64,000 nucleotides of DNA, taken from Gemmatimonadota bacterium (lineage in GTDB: Bacteria > Latescibacterota > UBA2968). Shown in pieces: positions 34,204-42,234 of this stretch (within the stretch, counting starts at the first letter, position 1; the number at the start of each line of letters is the position of its first letter). A program made the translations under genes and the position numbers. The notes below the pieces were generated by a model. It did not search any database and had not been told where the DNA came from. It was given only the letters and a program-made list of their open reading frames with translations. The stretch spans positions 1 through 64,000 of the forward strand of contig VXRD01000161.1 in NCBI GenBank assembly GCA_009838845.1, read 5' to 3'.

Positions 34204-34231
34204 TATATACGACAATTTTTTTGAAATTCAA
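34204..34231 (-). promoter_or_regulatory. Predicted promoter of the aminotransferase gene
   Basis: On the minus strand TTGAAT (34226-34231) is followed after 16 bases by TATATA (34204-34209), about 45 bases ahead of the aminotransferase ATG. Both hexamers are close to consensus. The divergent plus-strand gene (34293) has GAGG before its start but no clear promoter. Confidence 0.45.
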
Positions 34232-34292
34232 GTGAGGATGGCGATGGAGGTCACGGAGGTCGAACTATAAACCGAAAGAGAGGATTGAGACA

Positions 34293-35348
34293 ATGGCGGA
34301 GCGATATAGAGCGGTGTTAATCGGATGCGGCAGGATGGGGGCGACGATTGATGATGAGGTGCAGGATCGTCCCGACCGTCATCTGTGGCTCCCGTATTCA
34401 CATGCAGCAGCGGCTGTGGCGTGTGAGCGGACGGAGCTCGTAGCGGTTTCGGATGTGATAGCAGACAAGGCAGAGGCGATTCGCCAGCGGTACGAGGTTG
34501 CGGTTTGTTATACGGATTATCGGGAGATGATTGAGGAAGAGAAGCCGGATATCGTGTGTATCGCGACTCGTCCAGCGACCCATTCAGAGATAACGGTTTT
34601 TGCAGCCGAACATGGGGTGAAGGGGATTTATTGCGAGAAGCCGTTGTGCTGTTCGATGGCAGAGGCAGACGCGATGGTAGCAGCGGTTGAGAAGTACGGC
34701 GTGAAGTTCAATTACGGTACGCAGCGGCGATATATTCCGGTTTATCGAAAGATGCGGGAACTGGCGGATGCCGGGGAATTGGGTACGGTGCAGGCTGTCA
34801 TTGTGCAAGATGGGGTGACAGCGGCGTTGTGGGGGTTAACCCATGGGGCGGATATGATGTTGTTATTAGCCGGAGATGCCGAGGTTGAGTACGTGCAGGG
34901 AACCATTGTGTGTGAGGATGAGGATTGGGAGGGCAACCGCCTGAATGTGGATCCGGGCATAGCCAGCGGGTACGTTCGGTTTGCCAATGGGGTTCACGGA
35001 TATACAACGGCGGGCAGTGGCTCAGAGTTTGAGATTTGTGGCTCGGAGGGAAAGTTGAGAACGTTTAATAATGCGCTTGCCTATCAGTTTCGAAAGGCAA
35101 GCGACGTGCGGTATGTGCTGGAGGAGCAGGCATTTCCAGAGGTTCCGTGCGAGAGTGGTACGGTGAATGGGATTCGGGATATCGCGGAGGCGCTGGATAC
35201 AGGGCGGGAGACAAAGGGTCCGGTTCATCTGGCGCGACGGAGCCAGGAGATGGTGATGGGGTTTATTGAGTCGCATAGGTTGGGCGGCGTGCGGGTAAGT
35301 TTGCCGATGGAGAACCGAGAACTGTACGTGGGACGGGAGGGTTGGTGA
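34293..35348 (+). CDS. Gfo/Idh/MocA-family oxidoreductase (second copy)
   Basis: A 351-residue paralogue of the protein at 11453-12550. It has the Rossmann loop GCGRMGATIDDE, YCEKPLCCSM with the catalytic lysine, and the C-terminal SGYVRFANGVHGYTT and HRLGGVRVSLPMENR. The histidine/aspartate helix expected in the substrate site is altered (WGLTHGADMMLLLAG). It is followed 29 bp later by an enolase-superfamily gene, suggesting a shared catabolic route for a sugar acid or a related compound (inference). Confidence 0.87.
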   Translation: MAERYRAVLIGCGRMGATIDDEVQDRPDRHLWLPYSHAAAAVACERTELVAVSDVIADKAEAIRQRYEVAVCYTDYREMIEEEKPDIVCIATRPATHSEITVFAAEHGVKGIYCEKPLCCSMAEADAMVAAVEKYGVKFNYGTQRRYIPVYRKMRELADAGELGTVQAVIVQDGVTAALWGLTHGADMMLLLAGDAEVEYVQGTIVCEDEDWEGNRLNVDPGIASGYVRFANGVHGYTTAGSGSEFEICGSEGKLRTFNNALAYQFRKASDVRYVLEEQAFPEVPCESGTVNGIRDIAEALDTGRETKGPVHLARRSQEMVMGFIESHRLGGVRVSLPMENRELYVGREGW

Positions 35349-35377
35349 GTGCGCGTCATTGATTAAGGAGGATGGCG

Positions 35378-36637
35378 ATGAAGATTACAGAGATCGAGGT
35401 GATTCCGCTTCGGGTCCCGTATGAGGCGCGTATCCGGAAGGCGTATTATCATTTTGCGATGCGGGAAGAGGTGACGGTGTATAAGTTTCATACGGATACG
35501 GGGTTGATAGGGTTGGGGGAGAATGTGGGTTCGCCGTTCGGTCAGGAGATGCTGGATGCCTATATCGGGACGGATCCATTTGACCAGGTGATGGGGCAGG
35601 GGCGGTTTAATCTGGATATGGCGTGCTATGATTTGATGGGCAAGCACCTGGGATTGCCGGCGTGGAAGCTGATGGGGCAGCAGGTGCGTCAGTGGGTGTC
35701 TATGGGGTGGTGGATGCCGTGTATGTCGGTGGAGGATACAGCGGCGGAGGTGCAGGTGGCGGCAGAGCGGGGATTCCGGGGGTTGAAGTGCAAGGCGCGG
35801 GCGTTTTACGATGTGGTGGCATGCGCGCAGGCGATCCAGGATGTTGCGCCGGTAGATTTTCGGGTGGAGTTCGATTTTAACGGGGCGCTGATTTGTGTGG
35901 AGAAAGCGTTGCCAGTGTTGCGGGAGCTGGAGAAGATTCCGGTGGTGAAGGGGGTTGAGGAGCCAATTTTTGCGTATGATGTTGAAGGGTGGCGCAGGCT
36001 ACATGAGGCGATTCGAATACCGTTCTATCTGCACGGGGTGCGGGTGCTGTGTGAGGCGGCGTCGCGGCAGCCGTCGGGACCGTGGATAGGTCTTCGAGCG
36101 GGCGATTTTGATGGGGCGCTTTGCAGCCACGAGTGTGTGCGGGATGCACTGGCGTCGGCCTGGACTTTTGCAGCGGCGAATACGCCGATTTTGTTGCAGT
36201 ATGTGGGAACGGGAATTACGACGGCGTTTGCGCTTCAGTTGGGCGCAGTGATGCCGACAGCGACGCTGCCGGGGGTGACGGCGAGTCATTCTTATGAGGA
36301 CGATTTGATTGTGGATGCACATTCGGTGCAGCGCGGGTTTATGAAGGTTCCAGAGGGACCTGGCCTGGGTGTGGTGCTGGATGAGGATGCCGTGGCGAAG
36401 TACCTGGATACACCTGCTGTGGAATGGCCCCGGCATGTTTCGGTGGTGACGCTGCCGGGGGGTATCAAACATTTTTATAAAAATTTGCAACAGGCAGAGC
36501 GGCTGATGAAAAAGGGGGTGGATGAGTCGTTTGCGCCGGGCGTGCGTCTGGGTGAGTGGGAGGACGATGGGAGCGAGGAATTTGACAGGCTTTGGACCCA
36601 GTTGCAGGCGCAAGATGCACCGATTTGGGATGGGTGA
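35378..36637 (+). CDS. Mandelate racemase/enolase superfamily protein
   Basis: Chosen start ATG 35378, with AAGGAGG 6 bases upstream; an ATG at 35372 directly abuts the ribosome site. The N-terminal capping domain (to ~residue 125) is followed by the barrel with KCK at 137-139 (KxK base motif), metal-ligand candidates D166 and N168 in EFDFNG, and E194/E195 in GVEEPIF. The usual third acidic ligand after this is missing: the position reads LHGVRV. Members dehydrate sugar acids or epimerise dipeptides. With that ligand absent, the chemistry could be unusual or lost. Confidence 0.82.
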   Translation: MKITEIEVIPLRVPYEARIRKAYYHFAMREEVTVYKFHTDTGLIGLGENVGSPFGQEMLDAYIGTDPFDQVMGQGRFNLDMACYDLMGKHLGLPAWKLMGQQVRQWVSMGWWMPCMSVEDTAAEVQVAAERGFRGLKCKARAFYDVVACAQAIQDVAPVDFRVEFDFNGALICVEKALPVLRELEKIPVVKGVEEPIFAYDVEGWRRLHEAIRIPFYLHGVRVLCEAASRQPSGPWIGLRAGDFDGALCSHECVRDALASAWTFAAANTPILLQYVGTGITTAFALQLGAVMPTATLPGVTASHSYEDDLIVDAHSVQRGFMKVPEGPGLGVVLDEDAVAKYLDTPAVEWPRHVSVVTLPGGIKHFYKNLQQAERLMKKGVDESFAPGVRLGEWEDDGSEEFDRLWTQLQAQDAPIWDG

Positions 36638-36639
36638 AG

Positions 36640-38187
36640 ATGAGATGGTTTTTAATAGTATTGTTGCTGTGGCCCCTGTGTGGGCAGGCTGAGGAGAGAA
36701 TATTGATGCAGATTGCGACGACGATTGATTTTGGCAAAGATGTGGGGCAGAACTGGGGTACGCTGTTTGAGGCGCGAGATGCAGAGGGTCGCACAATTTT
36801 GGGCGCGGGGTTTACAGGTGTTTATAATACGGCGTTTCGCATGGATCGATATACGTTGCAGTTTTTTGTGCGGGACGATGAAGCGGAGATAAATTTTGAG
36901 ACGTTGCCGCCTTCGACGGAGGATGGGGGGAGTTATTTGTTCGATCTGGATGGCTGGGTGTACGCGTGTAGCTACCATCAGGATCGGACTGCGAGAGCGT
37001 GGGATGATGTAGCAGGTGCCTGGCAGGTGGATGAGAGTTTTGGCGCGGGTGAGACGGTGAGCGGGGAGGGCAAGATGCGGGTTGGCGGGAAGGTGCTTCA
37101 GTTTAAGGGGGGTGAGGCGTGGTATGATGGGGAGCGGGTTCTCGCAAGACCGGTGTCCGGATATTATCATCATTTTTATTACGCGCTGGGGTATTTGACG
37201 TTTTTCTATAAGAATGAAGAGGTGGAACAGCCGTACACGAAATTGTACGCAGTGCCCTGGGTGCCGGGAGATGGGACGGTTGATCTGGAGAAGGCGGTGG
37301 TGCTCGATCTGAAGTACGATCGGGAGACGCCGTTTGCCATTGGGCAGCTTGGGAATGAGATTGTAAATTCGTCCAATATGGGCGGGATATATGCGTTTGA
37401 TGGGGTGAGGTGGAAGGTGTTGCGCGCATCATTGGAGGGGGTGAGTTTTCAGCTTTATTCGATGCTGAATTGGTATGATAAGCTGTTGATGGCGCAGTAT
37501 CCAACGGGTAATTTGTTTATTTACGATGGGGCGGAGGTTCGCCATATAGAGGATTGGCCGCCTGTGATGCCGGGTGTGTCGGATAGGGTGCGAGAGGCGC
37601 AAACTACGGGGTTTTACGGCGGGGATCTCTATGTAGGCGTTTGGCCGTGGTCCGAGTTGTGGCGGTACGATGCACACAGGGATCACTGGCAGTTTGTGAA
37701 GCGGATGTTCCGGCGTCCGCCAATTACGGATGAGATGAATCATCCGTGGGAAGATCGGGTTGTGGCGTATAATGAAGAATACGATGGTGATATCGTGATC
37801 AATGAGTGGGGGCAGCGCGTTACGGGACTATCTCCGATGGGGGACGCGCTCTATCTTTCTGTGAGTGCTAAGGGTTGCCCCGAGCGAGATATGCGGCTTG
37901 CGTTTTTGCACGATGACGAGGTGTGGAACGAGTACCGCGTGGTGCATCGGTTGAAAAAGCCGGGTCATGTTTCTGTGCCGGTTGTGTGGCGCGACGGACC
38001 GACGACGCTGTTGTTCACGGTTGGCGAGGTGGAGATCAGTATCAGGCAGGATGGGAAACTTCTGGGGACGGCGCCAGTTCGACGGGAACAGGTGGGGCGG
38101 GTGGTGAAGGATGCCGAGTTTCAGTGGGAATACGGGATGTATGGACCGCTACAAGCGGGGTTGCTGTCAAAGGGCGTGGAACGGTAG
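36640..38187 (+). CDS. Secreted protein of unknown function
   Basis: A 516-residue protein from ATG 36640 with a signal peptide (RWFLIVLLLWPLCGQA). The rest is beta-rich with many aromatic and tryptophan-containing strands, such as YIFDLDGWVYACSYHQD-like and DRWQFVKRMFRRPPI-like segments, and could be a propeller or beta-helix. No catalytic motif is recognised. It follows the enolase-superfamily gene after 2 bp and is probably co-transcribed, so it may bind or process the compound handled by the neighbouring enzymes. That is inference from context only. Confidence 0.65.
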   Translation: MRWFLIVLLLWPLCGQAEERILMQIATTIDFGKDVGQNWGTLFEARDAEGRTILGAGFTGVYNTAFRMDRYTLQFFVRDDEAEINFETLPPSTEDGGSYLFDLDGWVYACSYHQDRTARAWDDVAGAWQVDESFGAGETVSGEGKMRVGGKVLQFKGGEAWYDGERVLARPVSGYYHHFYYALGYLTFFYKNEEVEQPYTKLYAVPWVPGDGTVDLEKAVVLDLKYDRETPFAIGQLGNEIVNSSNMGGIYAFDGVRWKVLRASLEGVSFQLYSMLNWYDKLLMAQYPTGNLFIYDGAEVRHIEDWPPVMPGVSDRVREAQTTGFYGGDLYVGVWPWSELWRYDAHRDHWQFVKRMFRRPPITDEMNHPWEDRVVAYNEEYDGDIVINEWGQRVTGLSPMGDALYLSVSAKGCPERDMRLAFLHDDEVWNEYRVVHRLKKPGHVSVPVVWRDGPTTLLFTVGEVEISIRQDGKLLGTAPVRREQVGRVVKDAEFQWEYGMYGPLQAGLLSKGVER

Positions 38188-38255
38188 TTCGTGCGAGAAT
38201 GGTCAGGATCTGCGGGCTGTTTTGCGTTACCACATTTTAGTTTTGGAGGAGACGC

Positions 38256-39305
38256 ATGGCTGTTACACGGGAGGATTTACAGGCTGCTATTGATCGGTTT
38301 CCGCGTACGGAACTGGCGGATTTGCCGACGCGGTTGGACGATTGTCCGCGATTTTCAGAGGCGCTGGGTGGGAAGGTGCGGGTGATGGTGAAGCGAGATG
38401 ATTTGACGGGGTTGGCTTTTGGAGGGAATAAGACGCGAAAATTTGATCTGGCTCTGGGAGATGCGGTGGCGCAAGGGGCTACGGCGTTGATAACGGGCGC
38501 GGCGTCACAGTCGAACCACGCGCGGCAGGCAGCGGCAGCGGCTGCCAGGCTGGGGATGAAGTGCGTGCTGGTGAACCGGCACGATCACCGCAGCCAGATG
38601 GGTATTCAGGGCAATCAGTTGCTGGATAATATTCTGGGGGCGGATGTGCGGCTGGTTGTGGATGGCGTGAATCAGAATGAAGTGAAGGAGCGGGTTGTGG
38701 CGGAACTGACGGCGCAGGGAGAGAAGCCCTATCTGATCGGGCAGCGTGCGGTGGTGCTGGGTACGGTGGCTTATGTGTGCTGTGTGCTGGAGATTGTGGC
38801 ACAGCTTGAAGCGATGGATGCACGGGCGGATTTTATTTGTACTGCGTCCGGGCACGGGACACATGCGGGGCTGGCTTTGGGGGTGAAGGCGCTGGGTTTG
38901 CCGATCAGGACGCTGGGGTTTTCGCCGAGCAAGGGGGATGAGGCACAGCGGAGGGCGAGGCTGGCGGAGGTGGGCAACGAGGCGGCAGAGCTTTTGGGGC
39001 TGGATGTTCGATTGCGGACAGAGGAGTTGGAGAATACGGATGCGTATGTGGGTGAGAATTACGGAATTGTGACGGAGGCGGGATTAAATGCATTGCATTT
39101 GCTGGCGCGGACAGAGGGGATTTTACTCGATCCAGTATATACGAGTAAGGCGATGTCAGGGGTGATTGACCGCATTCAGACGGGAGAGATTCCGGAGGGA
39201 TCCACGGTGGTTTACGTACATACGGGTGGGAATCCAGCGCTGTTCGCGTATGCGCCAGAGTTGATTTCTAATGGAGATTATCGGCAAAATCTTGTGACGA
39301 GTTGA
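38256..39305 (+). CDS. D-cysteine desulfhydrase/ACC deaminase-family PLP enzyme
   Basis: Fold-type II PLP enzyme, 349 residues. PLP lysine K59 is in FGGNKTRKFD, followed by ASQSNHARQAAAAAARLG, and HTGGNPALFAY binds the phosphate and substrate region near the end. Length and motifs agree with bacterial D-cysteine desulfhydrase (DcyD) or aminocyclopropane carboxylate deaminase; the residues that separate them are not decisive here. GGAGGAG lies before the ATG. It closes the 34293-39305 run. Confidence 0.88.
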   Translation: MAVTREDLQAAIDRFPRTELADLPTRLDDCPRFSEALGGKVRVMVKRDDLTGLAFGGNKTRKFDLALGDAVAQGATALITGAASQSNHARQAAAAAARLGMKCVLVNRHDHRSQMGIQGNQLLDNILGADVRLVVDGVNQNEVKERVVAELTAQGEKPYLIGQRAVVLGTVAYVCCVLEIVAQLEAMDARADFICTASGHGTHAGLALGVKALGLPIRTLGFSPSKGDEAQRRARLAEVGNEAAELLGLDVRLRTEELENTDAYVGENYGIVTEAGLNALHLLARTEGILLDPVYTSKAMSGVIDRIQTGEIPEGSTVVYVHTGGNPALFAYAPELISNGDYRQNLVTS

Positions 39306-39336
39306 GGCGGGTAGTGCCCGTATAACGCGGCTTATC

Positions 39337-39417
39337 ATTATTCCTCCAAAAGATAGACAGGGACAACAGCAAGTCGTTGCTGTTTGTAAAACATTTTTAT
39401 GTTTCATCATTGGATAA
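39337..39417 (+). pseudogene. 3' remnant of a HigA-like antitoxin gene
   Basis: Bases 39337-39385 match 41436-41484, the 3' end of the intact antitoxin-like gene, in 44 of 49 positions. In frame they encode IIPPKDRQGQQQVVAV, almost the C-terminus of that protein, and run on to a stop at 39415-39417. There is no helix-turn-helix part or start left. It lies between the D-cysteine desulfhydrase gene and the metalloprotease gene. It is a decayed duplicate. Confidence 0.75.
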
Positions 39418-39426
39418 GGGATTGAG

Positions 39427-41049
39427 ATGGGGAGACTTGCTGTTTTGTTGGCAATTATTTTATTCGCGGGTAGATCCGCGCATGCACAAGTTCCGCCCAT
39501 TTTTACACCCGGGACTGAATTGCACGATATTTATTGCCGCGCATGTGCCCATTTTTTCCCCGAGGTTTTGCCCGTTGACAGCGAGTTTCGGCTGGATAGA
39601 GCTATTTGTGGGACATCGGCGATAAGGGGTTTGACCGCGAATTGGGATCGTTTGCCTCCCGCAGCAAAAGAGGCATTTGCGTTTCTCCAGCAACGTCCCA
39701 TTTTGAGTTATTCGGTTCTGTCTTCGGGGGGGCATTTCAAAATTCACTACAATACTGTGGGGACACACGCTGTTGCTCCAACAGACGCAAATGCCAATGG
39801 TGTGCCGGATTATGTCGATGAAGCTGCACGCATTTTTGAGGCAGTTTGGGATCTGCAGATCAATCGATTGGGCTACAATCCTCCTCCATCCGATGGCGAT
39901 GGTGTTTACGATGTGTATATCAAAAATCTCGCTCTTCGATCGGTTTATGGCTATGCACATCCGATTGCATATACGGAATTGACGACGCCGAGTTATATAG
40001 AAATTGACAATAATTTTACGGATAGTATTTACCCCGTAAATTCACGCGGATTCAATGGTTTGCGCGTGACGGCTGCACACGAGTTTTTTCACGCGATTCA
40101 ATTTGGGTATTATGCCGACTATGATGCTGCGTGGTGGCAGGAACTTACGGCGACCTGGATGGAGGATGTGGCCTATCCCGACGTAAATGATTTTTATCAG
40201 TACATCATAAATTGCCCGCGCAATTTTTCGTGTTTTCTCGACGATCCCGAAGCCTCATTGGACAAATACTCAGGCCTTAGTTATCGTCCTTTTGGCGCAT
40301 CGATTTTTGCCCATCACATTGAGCAGGTTTACGGGGCAGATGTGATCAAAGGTGTTTGGGAGTTGCTCAAAAGACGCGATCCGAGCAATTATAGTTTGTC
40401 GCTTATTGATGATGGGATGCCTCTGGGAGGATTTGCCCAGGTGATGCCGCGGTTTGCCGCGTGGAATTATTTGACTGATATGCGTACGCGCCCCGGGTAT
40501 TATGTTGAAGCGCGCGATTTGCCCTCGATAAAGCATGCCAATATATTCCTCGGCACAGGTGGCTCTTTTGAAGAGTCTAAAACGGTTGATCATTTGGGGA
40601 CGACATATTTGCGCGTGGCAACTTCGAATATCGCTGGTGGGCTTCGGGGGACGTTTGCACTGGACAACCAGGGACAGTGGAAGTTGCTGGTTATGCTGAT
40701 TTCTCCGTCTGGTGTTGAGCTATTGTACCCGCGCGGGACAACGGTGGTGATTCCAAGAGCCAATCGTTTTGACGAGGTGGTATTTATTGTGATGGAGACA
40801 TCGCTTTCGGGCGATAGGCGGCGCGTGAATTACACATTTTCAACTGGCGGGAGTACGGCGACGGATCTCGTGTGCGATGTGGATGGAGATGGGCGCGTTG
40901 CATTTTCCGACTTTCTGCGCTTTGGGAATGGTTTTAAGCGCTTGCATACGGATGATAAGTACGATCCAAAATTGGATTTCAACGGGGATGGCCCTGTTGA
41001 TTTTCGCGATTTTCTCATTTTTGTTTCCCATTTTGACGAATCGCGTTAA
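39427..41049 (+). CDS. Secreted metalloprotease-like protein with dockerin-like C-terminus
   Basis: The signal peptide (residues 1-20, ending in AHA) precedes a domain with zincin motif HEFFH (H218-H222) in the context AAHEFFHAIQFGYY, and a downstream WWQELTATWMED whose glutamate may be the third zinc ligand. It resembles the MXAN_6640-type putative metalloproteases (TDANANGVPDYVDEAA precedes the catalytic part). The last ~60 residues contain two DxDxDG-type calcium loops (DVDGDGRVAFSDF and DFNGDGPVDFRDF) as in type I dockerin. No cohesin was found, so a sorting or calcium-binding role is possible. It is flanked by toxin-antitoxin remnants. Confidence 0.82.
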   Translation: MGRLAVLLAIILFAGRSAHAQVPPIFTPGTELHDIYCRACAHFFPEVLPVDSEFRLDRAICGTSAIRGLTANWDRLPPAAKEAFAFLQQRPILSYSVLSSGGHFKIHYNTVGTHAVAPTDANANGVPDYVDEAARIFEAVWDLQINRLGYNPPPSDGDGVYDVYIKNLALRSVYGYAHPIAYTELTTPSYIEIDNNFTDSIYPVNSRGFNGLRVTAAHEFFHAIQFGYYADYDAAWWQELTATWMEDVAYPDVNDFYQYIINCPRNFSCFLDDPEASLDKYSGLSYRPFGASIFAHHIEQVYGADVIKGVWELLKRRDPSNYSLSLIDDGMPLGGFAQVMPRFAAWNYLTDMRTRPGYYVEARDLPSIKHANIFLGTGGSFEESKTVDHLGTTYLRVATSNIAGGLRGTFALDNQGQWKLLVMLISPSGVELLYPRGTTVVIPRANRFDEVVFIVMETSLSGDRRRVNYTFSTGGSTATDLVCDVDGDGRVAFSDFLRFGNGFKRLHTDDKYDPKLDFNGDGPVDFRDFLIFVSHFDESR

Positions 41050-41074
41050 ACGAGTTTGGTTATAATTTCCTTAG

Positions 41075-41179
41075 AAATCAAGACGTGGGATTAAAACTTC
41101 CAAGAGGGATGTCGCACTTATCAAGAGACGTTTGAGATTGGCACAGGAACTGGAGGCGAATTATGAACAGGAAAATTAA
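41075..41179 (+). pseudogene. C-terminal remnant of a HigB/Gp49-like toxin gene
   Basis: An open stretch without start codon encodes, in frame, KRDVALIKRRLRLAQELEA and then a stop at 41177-41179. This resembles the C-terminus of RelE/HigB-type (Gp49-like) toxins. The frame is interrupted by TAG at 41072-41074, and the metalloprotease stop is only 25 bp upstream, so the catalytic part is gone. The end overlaps the antitoxin start by 17 bp, as is normal for toxin-first operons. This supports a former toxin-antitoxin pair. Confidence 0.65.
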
Positions 41180-41486
41180 ATTTGAGAAAAGCTCGGGCAA
41201 TGTATTCAGGGATCTGGACTTGCCAGATGCGGAAGAATTATTTATCAAGGCAACGCTTGGATTTGAAGTGTTTCAGATTATAGAAGAGCGGAAGCTGACG
41301 CAGACAGAGGCAGCGGACATTTTAGGTGTGAAACAACCTGAAATATCCCGGTTAAAGAATGGGAAGTTTAATCATTACAGCGTTGCGCGATTAATGACAT
41401 TTCTCAACCGACTAAATCGCGATATTGAGATCCGGATTATTCCTTCAAAAGATAGACAGGGGCAACAGCGGGTTGTTGCTGTTTAG
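41163..41486 (+). CDS. XRE-family HigA-like antitoxin, now without an intact toxin
   Basis: A 107-residue helix-turn-helix protein. LTQTEAADILGVKQPEISRLKNGKF is the HTH, placed in the middle as in HigA/HTH_37 antitoxins, with a short basic C-terminus ending IIPSKDRQGQQRVVAV. GGAGG before the ATG is part of the upstream toxin remnant. Such proteins bind and repress their own promoter and neutralise the toxin. Here the toxin frame is broken, so it may be an orphan regulator or immunity relic. A copy of its 3' end is at 39337-39417. Confidence 0.82.
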   Translation: MNRKIKFEKSSGNVFRDLDLPDAEELFIKATLGFEVFQIIEERKLTQTEAADILGVKQPEISRLKNGKFNHYSVARLMTFLNRLNRDIEIRIIPSKDRQGQQRVVAV

Positions 41487-41508
41487 TCCCTTTCTGTTTG
41501 TCTGTTTC

Positions 41509-42204
41509 TTATTGGTAGATACCATCGATAAGCGTCTTTCCAAATTCTGCGACAAACAAAAGAAAATCGCTAATACTTATTGTGCCGTCAAAATCTAAAT
41601 CGCCATGTCTCGCCCTGAAAAGAGAGTCTTGTATCGCGGTAAAAATAGGAGCTGTGCGGTTCGGGTCACTCCACACGCCCTTGTTTTGGGCCTTTGCTTC
41701 CTCTTGCGCTGATACAAACTCATTTCGCTTTTCGTATTCGTGTTCAACGTCTGCTACTCCATATCCCTGCCTTACCAATTCAAGGTTAAACAAGACGCCG
41801 TCCAAATACACATAAACGAGCAACCTGTCAAAAGCGTCTTTTTGCTGGTGGTCAAAAGATAAGTGTACTTTTTTTCCGTACAGTCTTTGTCGTGTGTATT
41901 CTTTCGCTTCGGGGCCGTAAAAACCAACGGGTTCAAATGGGTGATTTGTCTCTGGCGTATCTACGCCTAACAAGCGCACGGTCACTGTGTATTCTAAATG
42001 CGTAACGTCTATTGTATCGCCGTCTTTCACATCGGTTACTGTAAAATACACGTCGTCAAGGTCAACGCATCCAGAAGGCGCATGGCAATGGTAGGTGTTA
42101 TCCGATGTGTCAAAGTGACCGCCCTGTGAATCTTGCCCGCCTCCGTGGGCAATCGCTAATGAAAAAGAACAAAACAAATAGCCAAATATCAAAATCTTTT
42201 TCAT
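41509..42204 (-). CDS. Secreted thermonuclease-family protein with half-dockerin tail
   Basis: The signal peptide is at residues 1-19. The next short motif, HGGGQDSQGGHFDTSDNTYHCH, is a YHYH-like histidine stretch frequent in exported nucleases. The SNase domain then follows (about 48-180): VKDGDTIDV, VRLLGVDTPE with the catalytic arginine and glutamate, and FDRLLVYVY with the second arginine. The final ~30 residues hold one calcium-loop repeat, GDLDFDGTISISDFLLF, like that of the metalloprotease upstream. It probably degrades DNA or RNA outside the cell. It may be co-transcribed with the osmoprotectant transporter (31-bp gap). Confidence 0.88.
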   Translation of the reverse strand: MKKILIFGYLFCSFSLAIAHGGGQDSQGGHFDTSDNTYHCHAPSGCVDLDDVYFTVTDVKDGDTIDVTHLEYTVTVRLLGVDTPETNHPFEPVGFYGPEAKEYTRQRLYGKKVHLSFDHQQKDAFDRLLVYVYLDGVLFNLELVRQGYGVADVEHEYEKRNEFVSAQEEAKAQNKGVWSDPNRTAPIFTAIQDSLFRARHGDLDFDGTISISDFLLFVAEFGKTLIDGIYQ

Positions 42205-42234
42205 GTTTCTACTCGCCTCTCAAAAATAGCAATT

